A stretch of DNA of 64,000 nucleotides from Lepas anatifera (lineage: Eukaryota > Arthropoda > Thecostraca > Lepadidae). The notes under the pieces were generated by a model. That model was not told where the DNA came from. It was given only the letters and a program-made list of their open reading frames with translations, and made no database searches. Shown piece by piece: positions 22,211 to 33,445 of this stretch. The DNA is taken from assembly GCA_034440635.1 (NCBI GenBank), contig JAOTON010001129.1, positions 744,001-808,000 of the forward strand, given 5' to 3'. The first letter of the stretch is position 1. Every line of letters begins with the position of its first letter. Both the position numbers and the translations under genes were made by a program.

Positions 22211-23280
22211 TCAAGTCTGAGCCGCACGACGAAATCCATGGAGCGAAGCGCATGAGATTTCTCAAGCGGCTCTATTCTGGCCGCTCAGACGGATCTCGTC
22301 GTGGTCTGTTGTTGTTGGCGTTGTAGTCTGAGCCGCATGACAAAATCCATGGAGCGAAGCGCATTGCGATTTCTCAAGCGGCTCTATTCTGCCCGCTTTG
22401 CCGGTCTCGTCGTGGTCTGTCAGAGCCGCATGACGAAATCCATGGAGCGAAGCGCATTGAGATTTCTCAAGCGGCTCTATTCTGGCCGCTCAGACGGGTC
22501 TCGTCGTGGTCTGTTGTTGCTGTCAGAAGCCGGTGACGAACGAAGTGAGAAACAACTTCTATACTGTCAGTTTTTGTTCTCTGTTGTCCGTCAGAAGCCG
22601 GTGACGAACGAAGTAAGAAACGGCTTCTATTCTGACAGTTTTTCGTTCTCTGTCAGAAGCCGGTGACGAACGAAGTAAGAAACGGCTTCTATTCTAACAG
22701 TTTTTCCGGTCTTGTCGTCTGTCAGAACCACATGACAAAATGCATGGAGCGCAGCGTAATAGTATTTCTCAGAGTGTTTCTAATCTGGCCGATTTACCGG
22801 TCTCGTCGTGGCCTGTCTGTGTGTCTGTCTGTCAGAGCCGCATGACGAAATCCATGGAGCGTAGCGCATTGAGATTTCTCAAGCGGCTCTATTCTGGCCG
22901 CTCAGACGGGTCTCGTCGTAGTCTGTTGTTGTGGTCAGAAGCCGGTGACGAACGAAGTGAGAAACGGCTTCTATACTGACAGTTTTTCGTTCTCGTCGTT
23001 GTCTGTCAGAGCCGCATGACGAAATCAATGGAGCGAAGCGCATTGAGATTTCTCAAGCGGCTCTATTCTGGCCGATCAGACGGGTCTCGTCGTGGTCTGT
23101 TGTTGGCGTTGTCAGAGCCGCATGACGAAATCCATGGAGCAAAGCGCATTGAGATTTCTCAAGAGGTTCTATTCTGGCCGCTTTACCGGTCTCGTCGTGG
23201 TCTGTCAGAAGCCGGTGACGAACGAAGTGAGAAACGGCTTCTATACTGACAGTTTTTCGTTCTCTGTTGTCCATAGTAGT
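22211..23280 (+). repeat. Hairpin-module cluster 1 (12 modules)
   Basis: Twelve consecutive modules begin with a gtcag or gtctgag block near 22215, 22326, 22419, 22522, 22590, 22652, 22721, 22831, 22934, 23005, 23111 and 23204. Type 1 has stem AGAGCCGC/GCGGCTCT around 'atgacgaaatcc'. Type 2 has AGAAGCCG/CGGCTTCT around 'gtgacgaacgaagtgagaaa'. Type 3 has AGAACCAC/GTGGTTCT. All are followed by a 'ctattctg..' segment and 'gtctcgtcgtggtctg' or 'ttttcgttctctgttgtccg'. The short frames are repetitive and do not look coding. Confidence 0.93.
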
Positions 23281-24156
23281 AGTAGTTAGTGTTGTCTGTT
23301 CTGAGGACTGGTATCAGATACTTGAAACTTGCAGGGATGAAAGGCAGGAACCCATAAAAAATCCCACGGCTGCAGATTTTCGAATTTTGCAAAAATCTCC
23401 AAAATTTTGGATTACATTTTTCTAAACTTTTATTTTTTATTTTTCTAATTTTAGTCTACAGCTCTCAAACTTACTCTCTTTTACACACAATCAATTACGA
23501 GTTGTTGCTCAAAGTTAGAAGCAAAAATCCAAATTTGTACTTTCAAAATGATTTTTTGAACTTTTACCTCCAATTTGTTGTGAAATGCATTACCAAAGTT
23601 ATAAGTTCGAAATATCTGAAGATATGATGCTAGGTGTTCCAAACTGGATTTTTACAGACAGAATGGACTGTGCATTACTGAATAGACACTAAACTGAACC
23701 AAAAGATTTTGAAGGTCAGTTTTGGCTCTTTTTCCAAAACATTGCAATTATGGCCTAACACTTCAAAACCATATAACTTTCAAAATTCTGGACATTTTTG
23801 AACGCAGTTTTTTTTGTTGAGATGGGTATTGTCATTACAACAACATATTCTAAAACAAATTTCTGAGTTAATAGGAAATATTTTTCTGCAAAAATAGAAT
23901 GTTTTTGTTTTTTTTGAATCTATGACTATATATTTCCAAATTTTATTTTCGAAATTGGTACCAAAGAAAGCCCGGCTCAAGTTCTACAACCGTCTGCTTG
24001 ACCATACCCGCGCGTCTCCCATAGGTTTTGAGCTATATGATGAGAAAGACTAAATTTGATGCGGTTTTCATAGGTTGTAATAGATTCATCACGTGATAAA
24101 GTGCCTTTATACTCAACTGAGATATATGGCTCTCTCTATACTTGTAGTATGGGAAA

Positions 24157-24462
24157 TTATGAGCTCTGCCGTTTTTGTTTCATGACCCTAAGACGACTAG
24201 TTCGCCACTGAGGGGCAAAATACTTCGGTCCCGTTTTTCCCGCAGCAGTAGTGACGTCATTCTGCCGTTCTTGCATGGACCTTCTGTGCTGCGGCAGTAG
24301 GCTGCAGCCGGTAAATGCGTGCAAGAAAGGCATAACATTTCTATCCGAGTGCATACAGCGGGTGGCTAGCCGTTCGGGGCGGACGGGAACCTGACTAGAG
24401 GGCAGAGGGTGCCGAGGCGTGTTTAGAGATCCGAGGAAGTGAGCAGTGATGCCCTCAGGCAT
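24157..24462 (-). pseudogene. 101-codon frame in alpha unit 1, FLHAFTGC motif
   Basis: The predicted peptide starts MPEGITAHFLGSLNTPRH, contains 'RNVMPFLHAFTGCSLLP' and ends 'VMKQKRQSS'. The FLHAFTGC string recalls the 'HAFTGCDT' motif of uncharacterised, often transposon-linked metazoan proteins, but the expected continuation after GC is absent. The frame is preserved in unit 3 (29881-30186) and only in part in unit 2 (27355-27552). Recent duplication explains that conservation. It is probably a fragment of a former ORF. Confidence 0.35.
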
Positions 24463-24815
24463 CTAGGGAATGGTAGCAGGGTCCAGAGGCGTGCTGAGAT
24501 AGCTCATGGAGACATTTCGGACGGGGGAGCAGTGAGGATGGGGGCTGGTACGGGACTGGAGCCTTCCCCGCCATTGCCTCGGAACAGCTTCCGTGTTTGT
24601 ATTAACCATAGATATTCTGACATTGCAGGGGGAAGTTCATCCCCTAGCTCCGCCCATTGTACCTACCACCATTTGAATAGCCACCATGTAAGTATATAAG
24701 CATATGAAAGATTGAAGATTTCGTTGCACTGCGTCCCAAATTTCTGAACAATATCAATGAGAGGCAATCGACCATGCAGATTTCGAATGTGGTATTCAGG
24801 TCAACAAAAGGTCAC

Positions 24816-25367
24816 TGCGCATGCGCACTGGAATTAATTGTAACAGAGGCTATCTCGGCAACCTACGGGTCGATTTTCTTGAAATTTTGTGAACAAAAGA
24901 ATAGCACGAAATATAAGTAAAAATGTCATTGAAGCTGCATTGCTCTGCGCATGCGCAGAAGAAATTATGCAAATAAGCCTGAAAGGCGAGGATATTTCAG
25001 AGGAGGACCTGAACAGAGGGGAAGCCAACGTGCTTAAATTTAGCATGAATGTTTTGTCACCCTTGGTAACAACTAAGGTCAGTGCGCATGCGCATTCGAA
25101 CTTATGGTCATGGAGGCTATCTCGGGAGCCAATAGACCGATTTCGCTCAAATGTTTGCGAGTAAAAGCAGAATAACATCTGGTAATCCTAATTGATGGCA
25201 TTATGACGCTGCACTATTATGCGCATGTGCAGTAGGAATTATAAGAAATAATAGGCTATAAGGGATCATTTAGACCAGGAGACAAACAAACGGCATATTA
25301 ACATGCTTCAGTCAACTATAACGGTATCTTTGCTTTCATTCACTACAGACGTTACTGCGCATGCGGA
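24816..25367. promoter_or_regulatory. Five NRF1-like palindromes, alpha unit 1
   Basis: TGCGCATGCGCA lies at 24816-24827, 24946-24957 and 25083-25094. TGCGCATGTGCA lies at 25220-25231 and TGCGCATGCGGA at 25356-25367. Spacing is 130, 137, 137 and 136 bp, and flanking similarity suggests an old internal ~136-bp tandem repeat. The motif equals the consensus for the NRF1/EWG/P3A2 transcription factor family. Binding is inferred only. Confidence 0.6.
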
Positions 25368-25782
25368 CTGGGAGTAGGGTAACCGAAGCTAACTCGTTAA
25401 CAAATTGGCTGAATTGGGTGAAAATCTGCAAGTATAGGTGAAATACGGTCGGCAAACCCATCATATTTTATATTGTATCTCCTTTCTTCTGGTCATGCCC
25501 AGTCTTTACTTAACAAAACAACCATTATACGTGTGTTTATTTATTTGATGATATGAACAGAGGGCAAACGTGGCGCAGTGTGCAGAGACATGCTAATTTA
25601 GGAAAACATGGGCTTACAAAGGGGATGGAATGGAGTCATAATGAGAACACAAGACCAAAAGCCCGAAAATTGCGTTGGTATAGGTATCATACTGCTGAAA
25701 ACACTTTCCTGTCAATCGAACTGTTTGCCTAACGTACATTAACACCGACTTCTCCTGCGCTGGAGCGGCACCTGCCGAGGCC

Positions 25783-26472
25783 GTCAGAGCCGCATGACGA
25801 AATCCATGGAGCGAAGCGCATTGAGATTTCTCAAGCGGCTCTATTCTGGCCGCTCAGACGGGTCTCGTCGTGGTCTGTTGTTGTCAGAAGCCGGTGACGA
25901 ACGAAGTGAGAAACGGCTTCTATTCTGACAGTTTTTCCGGTCTCGTCGTCGTTGTCTGTTGTCAGAAGCCGGTGACGAACGAAGTAAGAAACGGCTTCTA
26001 TTCTGACAGTTTTTCCGGTCTCGTCGTCGTTGTCTGTCAGAAGCCGGTGACGAACGAAGCGAGAAACGGCTTCTCTACTGACAGTTTTTCGTTCTCTGTT
26101 GTCCGTAGTAGTAGTAGTCAGAGCCGCATGACGAAATCCATGGAGCGAAGCGCATTGAGATTTCGCAAGCGGCTCTATTCTGGCCGCTCAGACGGGTCTC
26201 GTCGTGGTCAGAACCACATGACGAAATGCATGGAGCGCAGTGTAATAGTATTTCTCAGTGGTTCTAATCTGGCCGCTTTACCGGTCTCGTCGTGGTCTGT
26301 CTGTCAGAAGCCGGTGACGAACGAAGTGAGAAACGGCTTCTATACTGACAGTTTTTCGTTCTCTGTTGTCCGTAGTAGTAGTATCAGAAGCCGGTGACGA
26401 ACGAAGTGAGAAACGGCTTCTATACTGACAGTTTTTCGTTCTCTGTTGTCCGTAGTAGTAGTAGTAGTAGTA
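25783..26472 (+). repeat. Hairpin-module cluster 2 (8 modules)
   Basis: Modules begin at about 25783 (type 1), 25883, 25961 and 26036 (type 2), 26117 (type 1), 26207 (type 3), 26303 and 26384 (type 2). All eight have perfectly complementary 8-bp stems. The cluster is bounded by the 3' end of alpha unit 1 and the start of unit 2, and ends in a (gta)n tract. It uses the same module types as cluster 1 in a different order. Confidence 0.93.
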
Positions 26473-28992
26473 GTTGTTGTCTGTTCTGAGAACTGGTATC
26501 AGATACTTGAAACTTGCAGGGATGAAAGGCAGGAACCCATAAAAAATCCCGACGGCTGCAGATTTTCGAATTTTGCAAAGACTTTTCCAAAATTTTGGAT
26601 TATATTTTTATAAGCTTTTATTTTTCTATTTTTCTATTTTTAGTCTACAGCTCTCAAACTCACAATCTTTTACACACAATCAATTACCAGTTGTTGGTCA
26701 AAGTTTGAAGCAAAAAACTCAAATTTGTACTTCCAAAATGATTTTTTGAAACTTTTACCTCCAACTTGTAGTGAAATGCATTACCAAAGTTATAAGTTCG
26801 AAATATCTGAAGATATGATGCTAGGTGTTCCAAACTGGATTTTTACAGACAGAATGGACTGTGCATTACTGCATAGACACTAAACTGAACCAAAAGCATA
26901 ATTTTGAAGGTCAGTTTTGGCCCTTTTTCCAAAACATTGCAATTATGGCCTAAAACTTTAAAACCATATAACTTTCAAAATTCTTGACATTTTTAAACGC
27001 AGTTTTCTTTGTTGAGATGGGTATTGTCATTACAACAACATATTCTAAATGCAAATTTCTGAGTTAATGGGAAATATTTTTTTGCAAAAATACAATATTT
27101 TTTGTTTTTTTGGGAATTTAGGACTACATATTTCCAAATTTTCTTTTCGAAATTGGTACCAAAAAAAGCCCGGCTCAAGTTCTACAACCGTCTGCCTGAC
27201 CATACCCGCGCGTCTCCCAAAGGTTTTGAGCTATATGATGATAAAGACTGAATTTGATGCGGTTTTCATAGGTTGTAAAAGATTCATCACGTGATAAAGT
27301 GCCTTTATACTCAACTGAGATATATGGCTCTCTCTAAACTTTTAGTATGGGAAATTATGAGCTCTGCCAATTTTGTTTCATGACGCTCCGACGACTAGTT
27401 CGCCACTGAGGGGCAAAATACTTCGGTCCCGTTTTTCCCGCAGCAGTAGTGACGTCATTCTGCCCTTCTTGCATGGACCTTCTGTGCTGCGGCAGTAGGC
27501 TGCAGCCGGTAAATGCGTGCCAGAAAGGCATAACATTTTTATCCGAGTGCACACAGCGGGTGGCTAGCCGGTCGGGGCGGACGGGAACCTGACTAGAGGG
27601 CAGAGGGTGCCGAGGCGTGTTTAGAGATCCGAGGAAGTGAGCAGTGATGCCCTCAGGTATCTAGGGAACGGTAGCAGGGTCCAGAGGCGTGCTGAGATAG
27701 CTCATGGGAAACATTTCGGACGGGGGAGCAGTGAGGATGGGGGGCTGGTACGGGACTGGAGCCTTCCCCGCCATTGCCTCGGAACAGCTTCTGTGTTTGT
27801 ATTAACCATAGATATTCTGACATTGGGGGGGAGTTCAGCCCCAAGCTCCGCCCATTGTATCTACCATCATTTGAATAGCCACCATGTATGTATATAAGCA
27901 TATGGAAGATTGAAGATTTCGTTGCACTCCGTACCAAATTACCGAACAATATCAATGAGAGGCAATCGACCATGCAGATTTCGAATGTGGTATTCAGGTC
28001 AACAAAGGTCACTGCGCATGCGCACTGGAACTAATGGTAACAGAGGCTATCTCGGCAACCTACGGGTCGATTTTCCTGAAATGTTGTGAACAGAAGAATA
28101 TCACGAAATGTAAGTCAAAAATGTCATTGAAGCTGCACTGCTCTGCGCATGCGCAGCAGAAATTATGAAAATAGGCCTGAAAGGCGAGGATATTTCAGAG
28201 GAGGACCTGAACAGAGGGAAAGCCAACGTGCTTAAAGTTAGCATGAGTGTTTTGTCACCCTTGGTAACAACAAAGGTCAGTGCGCATGCGCATTAGAACT
28301 TATGGTCATGGAGGCTATCTCGGGAGCCAATAGACCGATTTCGCTCAAATTTTTGCGAGTAAAAGCAGAATAGCATCTGCTAATCCTAATTGATGGCATT
28401 ATGACGCTGCACTATTATGCGCATGTGCAGTAAGAACTCTAAGGAATAATAGGCTCTAAGGGATCATTTAGACCAGGAGACAAACAAACGGCATATTAAC
28501 ATACTTCAGTCAACTATAACGGTATCTTTGCTCTCATTCACTGCAGACGTTAATGCGCATGCGGACTGGGAGTAGGGTAACCGAAGCTAACTCGTTAACA
28601 AATTGGCTGAATTGGGTGAAAATCTGCAGGTATAGGTGAAATACGGTCGGCAAACCCATCATATTTTATAATGTATCTCTTTTCTTCTGGTCATGCCCAG
28701 TCTTTACTTAACAAAACAACCATTATACGTGTGTTTATCTATGTGATGACATGAATAGAGGGCAAACGTGACGCAGTGTGCAGAGACATGCTAATGTAGG
28801 AAAACATGGGCTTACACAGGGGATTAAATGGAGCCATAATGAGAACAAAAAACCTAAAACTCCAACATTGCGTTGTTATAAGTATCAAACTGCTGAAAAC
28901 ACTCGCCTGTCAATCGAACTGTTTGGCTAACGTACATTGTCACCGGCTTCTCCTGCGCCGGAGCGGCACCTGCCGAGGCCGCAGGCCGAGGT
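26473..28992 (+). mobile_element. Alpha unit 2 (~2.5 kb)
   Basis: Nearly identical to unit 1 along its length. It has the complete 3' terminal structure at 28952-28985 and ends 'gcaggccgaggt'. NRF1-like palindromes lie at 28013, 28144, 28281, 28418 and 28554. The minus-strand frame corresponding to that of unit 1 is shortened here (27355-27552). Confidence 0.88.
28952..28985 (+). other. 34-nt two-stem 3'-end structure, alpha unit 2
   Basis: The outer stem CCTGCG/CGCAGG encloses an inner stem CGGCA/TGCCG with a 2-nt loop. The same 34-nt layout occurs at 31478-31511 and, with a changed interior, at 32856-32889. Confidence 0.75.
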
Positions 28993-31520
28993 AGTAGTAG
29001 TTGTTGTCTGTTCTGAGAACTGGTATCAGATACTTGAAACTTGCAGGGATGAAAGGCAGGAACCCATAAAAAATCCCGACGGCTGCAGATTTTCGAATTT
29101 TGCAAAAACTTTTCCAAAATTTTGGATTATATTTTTCTGAACTTTTATTTTTTATTTTTCTATTTTTAGTCTACAGCTCTCAAACTTACACCCTTTTACA
29201 CACAATCAATTACCAGTTGTTGCTCAAAGTTTGAAGTAAAAATCCAAATTTGTACTTCCAAAATGATTTTTTGAAACTTTTACCTCCAACTTGTAGTGAA
29301 ATGCATTAACAAAGTTATAAGTTCGAAATATCTGAAGATATGATGCTAGGTGTTCCAAACTGGATTTTTACAGACAGAATGGACTGTGCATTACTGCATA
29401 GACACTAAACTGAACCAAAAGCATAATTTTGAAGGTCAGTTTTGGCCCTTTTTCCAAAACATTGCAATTATGGCCTAAAACTTTAAATCCGTATAACTTT
29501 CAAAATTCTTGACATTTTTGAACGCAGTTTTCTTTGTTGAGATGGGTATTGGCATTACAACAACATATTCTAAACTCAAATTTCTGAGTTAATGGGAAAT
29601 ATTTTTCTACAAAAAATACAATATTTTTTGTTTTTTTGGGAATTTATGACTACATATTTCCGAATTTTCTTTTCGAAATTGGTACCAAAAAAAGCCCGGC
29701 TCAAGTTCTACAACCGTCTGCCTGACCATACCCGCGCGTCTCCCATAGGTTTTGAGCTATATGATGATAAAGACTGAATTTGATGCGGTTTTCATAGGTT
29801 GTAATAGATTCATCACGTAATAAAGTGCCTTTATACTCATTTGAGATAAATGGCTCTCTCTATACTTGTAGTATGGGAAATTATGAGCTCTGCCGTTTTT
29901 GTTTCATGACGCTCCGACGACTAGTTCGCCACTGAGGGGCAAAATACTTCGGTCCCGTTTTTCCCGCAGCAGTAGTGACGTCATTCAGCTCTTCTTGCAT
30001 GGACCTTCTGTGCTGCGGCAGTAGGCTGCAGCCGGTGAATGCGTGCAAGAAAGGCATAACATTTCTATCCGAGTGCATACAGCGGGTGGCTAGCCGGTCG
30101 GGGCGGGCGGGAACCTGACTAGAGGGCAGAGGGTGCCGAGGCGTGTTTAGAGATCCGAGGAAGTGAGCAGTGATGCCCTCAGGCATCTAGGGAACGGTAG
30201 CAGGGTCCAGAGGCGTGCTGAGAGAGCTCATGGGAGACATTTTGGACGGGGGAGCATTGAGGATGGGGGCTGGTACGGGACTGGAGCCTTCCCCGCCATT
30301 GCCTCGGAACAGCTTCTGTGTTTGTATTAACCATAGATATTCTGACATTGGGGGGAGTTCAGCCCCTAGCTCCGCCCATTGTATCTACCACCATTTGAAT
30401 GGCCACCATGTATGTATATAAGCATATGAAAGATTGAAGATTTCGTTGCACTCCGTACCAAATTACCGAACAATATCAATGAGAGGCAATCGACCATGCA
30501 GATTTCCAATGTGGTATTCAGGTCAACAAAAGGTCACTGCGCATGCGCACTGGAACTAATGGTAACAGAGGCTATCTCAACAACCTTCGGGTCGATTTTC
30601 TTGAAATGTTGTGAACAGAAGAATATCACGAAATGTAAGTCAAAAATGTCATTGAAGCTGCACTGCTCTGCGCATGCGCAGCAGAAATTATGAAAATAGG
30701 CCTAAAAGGCGAGGATATTTCAGAGGAGGACCTGAACAGAGGGAAAGCCAACGTGCTTAAAGTTAGCATGAGTGTTTTGTCACCCTTGGTAAAAACAAAG
30801 GTCAGTGCGCATGCGCATTAGAACTTATGGTCATGGAGGCTATCTCGGGAGCCAATAGACCGATTTCGCTCAAATTTTTGCGAGTAAAAGCAGAATATCA
30901 TCTGCTAATCCTAATTGATGGCATTATGACCCTGCACTATTATGCGCATGTGCAGTAAGAATTCTAAGGAATAATAGGCTATAAGGGATCATTTAGACCA
31001 GGAGACAAACAAACGGCATATTGACATGCTTCAGTCAACTATAACGGTATCTTTGCTCTCAATCACTGCAGACGTTACTGCGCATGCGGACTGGGACTTA
31101 GGGTACCCGAAGCTAACTCGTTAACAAATTGGCTGAATTGGGTGAAAATCTGCAGGTATAGGTGAATTACGGTCGGCAAACCCATCATATTTTATATTGT
31201 ATCTCCTTTCTTCTGGTCATGCCCAGTCTTTACTTAACAAAACAACCATTATACGTGTGTTTATTTATTTGATGACATGAACAGAGGGCAAACGTGGCGC
31301 AGTGTGCAGAGACATGCTAATTTAGGAAAACATGGGCTTACAAAGGGGATTGAATGGAGTCATAACGAGAACACAAGACCTAAAGTCCGAAAATTGTGTT
31401 GGTATAAGTATCATACTGCTGAAAACACTCGCCTGTCAATCGAACTGTTTGCCTAACGTACATTGTCACCGGCTTCTCCTGCGCCGGAGCGGCACCTGCC
31501 GAGGCCGCAGGCCGCAGCTC
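28993..31520 (+). mobile_element. Alpha unit 3 (~2.5 kb)
   Basis: It follows unit 2 directly, with only 'agtagtagttgtt' between the 3' end of one and the opening 'gtctgttctgag' of the next. NRF1-like palindromes lie at 30538, 30669, 30806, 30943 and 31079. The 3' structure is at 31478-31511. The minus-strand 101-codon frame is intact at 29881-30186. Confidence 0.88.
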
Positions 31521-31529
31521 GGTGGCGGA

Positions 31530-32897
31530 CTTATCTTGTTGTGAATTTTTACAATATTGGGGTTTGTAGTGTTGTCTGTCTGTTGTTGTCTGTCCCGCCT
31601 GATAATTGATTCCAGAGCTCTGCAATTTTGTAGGGTGATAGCCCTCCTACGCCAGACTCCCAAACTAAAGCCCCGAGTCGAAATCTAGAATAGGTTTTTG
31701 AAAAATTTTGGCTCAAACGTTTTCTGTTTTATATTTTTCTATTTTTTACTCTTTAAGCTACGTGCTTGAAATTTATGTCCTTTTTAAAAGGGAGCAAGGG
31801 CCAGCTAAGGAATAAAAATTGAGCTGGTCTGACAATATTTATCGCACGAAAACGCGGTATTTCTCACGCGAGCAAAAACCTACTTAAAGTTGATGACCGA
31901 CTTGGACGCTCGAAATATCAGAAGGCACGCTTCAGTTAGCTGAAAGGCAGTTACCTAGGGGTAGCTAGGTCAATTTTCTTGTGCTTAGGCATAGTTTTGA
32001 GTGCAAAACCTAAAATTCTGGCCAGTTTTTTCGTTTTCCCGGAAGACTGCATTTTTGCTCTTTTCATTCCACCGTTAATATCTCGCAATCTAATTGACGG
32101 ATTTGAGTTTCCATTTCAGATAACGAAAGAACATTGCTTCCGCCTGATAACATTTGGAGATGAAAATTGCGATATTGAAATTCTTTGTTTTATAGGCATA
32201 ACTAAAATGTGAGTAAAAAACTTTTATTTGCAACTTCCTGGTTCCGAGCTCATGTCTCTCACAAACTCAGAAATGACATGGCTGGATAGAAAAGTTCCTT
32301 GCGGTCATTTCACTCACTTATACTACCCACCTATCTCTAACGACTTTCGAGTAATTAATCGGAGAATGTTTTACAAGGTGCTAATTTTCTTGGACCCCCT
32401 TTGCTTCTCACCATGGTTTCAAGTCCTTAAAATGAATGGAAGTGGATGAAATTTGGCATGAAGCTGGCTTAGGATCCTAGCTCGACGATACAAGTAATTT
32501 CAGCCCAAAATAATGTTTGGTTCGTCTTCTAGAAGCACCTTTATATCGTACCTTTTCGGAACAAACACAGCACCCGGCGCCAGCGTCCCACCATATTCGG
32601 CTGAGTGGTACCGGCCAAGGACCTCCTGCCGGGTCACAGGTGTTCGGCTAGTGGGAGGGTGCAGAGTGTGGCACAGTGGTCTAGTGAATAGAGGGACTGT
32701 CTCTTGATAAGGGGTGCCCGGTTCGAATCCGGGGGTGATGATGTGCTCTTTATTAGTTATTTCAAAGAAAATAATGATAAAACTGACTTACATGCTTATG
32801 AAGATACATTGAGAAGGAAATATGGTTTGATTTCAGCACATTGTCATGTGGTTCTCCTGCGCCAAAACGGCGTTAGCCGAGGCCGCAGGCCGAGGTC
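31530..32897 (+). mobile_element. Beta unit 1, diverged relative of alpha with shared 3' end
   Basis: The opening ('gttgtctgtcccgcctgat' then 'aattgattccagagctctg') is a diverged version of the alpha opening, followed by a similar T-rich stretch. The 3' end 'gccgaggccgcaggccgaggt' is shared with alpha, with the same two-stem structure at 32856-32889. The middle is unrelated to alpha and contains a tRNA-like segment. I see no ORF of note. Confidence 0.65.
32662..32741 (+). other. tRNA-like sequence, probable SINE head or tRNA pseudogene
   Basis: Box A-like TGGCACAGTGGT lies at 32669-32680 and a perfect box B GGTTCGAATCC at 32720-32730. The T arm CCCGG-TTCGAAT-CCGGG is complete (32717-32733). 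A possible anticodon loop TTGATAA would give GAT. The acceptor strands do not pair and the variable region is almost absent, so this is not a functional tRNA. Confidence 0.6.
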
Positions 32898-33005
32898 TGT
32901 CAGAGCCGCATGACGAAATCCATGGAGCGAAGCGCATTGAGATTTCTCAAGAGGCTCTATTCTGGCCGCTTTACCGGTCTCGTCGTGGTCTGTCTGTCTG
33001 TCTGT
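32898..33005 (+). repeat. Single type-1 hairpin module plus (TCTG)n
   Basis: A type-1 module starts at 32899 directly after the beta unit 1 end. One stem strand has a mismatch (GAGGCTCT). It runs into a (tctg)n simple repeat at about 32990-33018. Confidence 0.85.
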
Positions 33006-33445
33006 CTGTCTGTCTGTTGTTGTCTGTCCCGCCTGAGAATTGATGTCAGAGCTCTGAAATTTTGTAAGGGTGATAGCCCTCCTGCTCCAGACATTCAAAC
33101 TGAAGCCCCGATTCCAAATCGAAAATAATATTTGAGAAATTTTGGCCCAAACTTTTTCTGTTTTATATTTTTCTAATTCTTACTCCTTAAGCTACGAGCT
33201 TGAAATTTATGCCCTTTTCAATAGGTAACAAGGGCCAGCTAGGGAACAAAAATTGAGCTGATCCAATAATATTTATTGCGCAAAAACGCTTTATTTCTCA
33301 TGCGAGCAAAAAACCTACTTAGAGTTGATGGCCGACTTGGACGCTCGAAATATCACAAGGCAAGCTTCAGTTAGCTGAAAGAGTTACCTAGGGGTAGGTA
33401 GGTCAATTTTCTTGTGCTTAGGCATAGTTTTGAGTGCAAAACCGT
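33006..33445 (+). mobile_element. Beta unit 2, 5' part
   Basis: Homologous to 31575-32010 of beta unit 1 ('cccgcctgagaattgatg', 'tagccctcct', 'gcatagttttgagtgcaaaac'). Similarity stops at about 33445. No matching 3' end follows, so it is truncated. Confidence 0.7.

Larger units (their letters stand above)
23291..25782 (+). mobile_element. Alpha unit 1 (~2.5 kb)
   Basis: First of three near-identical units. It opens with 'gttgtctgttctgag' and ends 'ggcacctgccgaggcc'. Its 3' structure is cut short at 25782, where a hairpin module begins directly. It carries five NRF1-like palindromes (24816, 24946, 25083, 25220, 25356) and a minus-strand 101-codon frame (24157-24462). No transposase or polymerase is visible. 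I infer a non-autonomous element amplified in tandem. Confidence 0.85.

Noticed and set aside
22211..23280. CRISPR-like array
   Set aside because: The modules differ in type and length, there are no unique equal-length spacers, there are no cas genes, and the surroundings are clearly eukaryotic.
22522..26450. Hammerhead ribozyme in the type-2 modules (UGACGA ... GAAA)
   Set aside because: The base before UGA is G rather than the needed C, stem II is very weak, and there is no stem III with a UH cleavage site.
32662..32741. Functional tRNA gene
   Set aside because: The T arm and box B are good, but acceptor strands do not pair and the variable loop is nearly absent.
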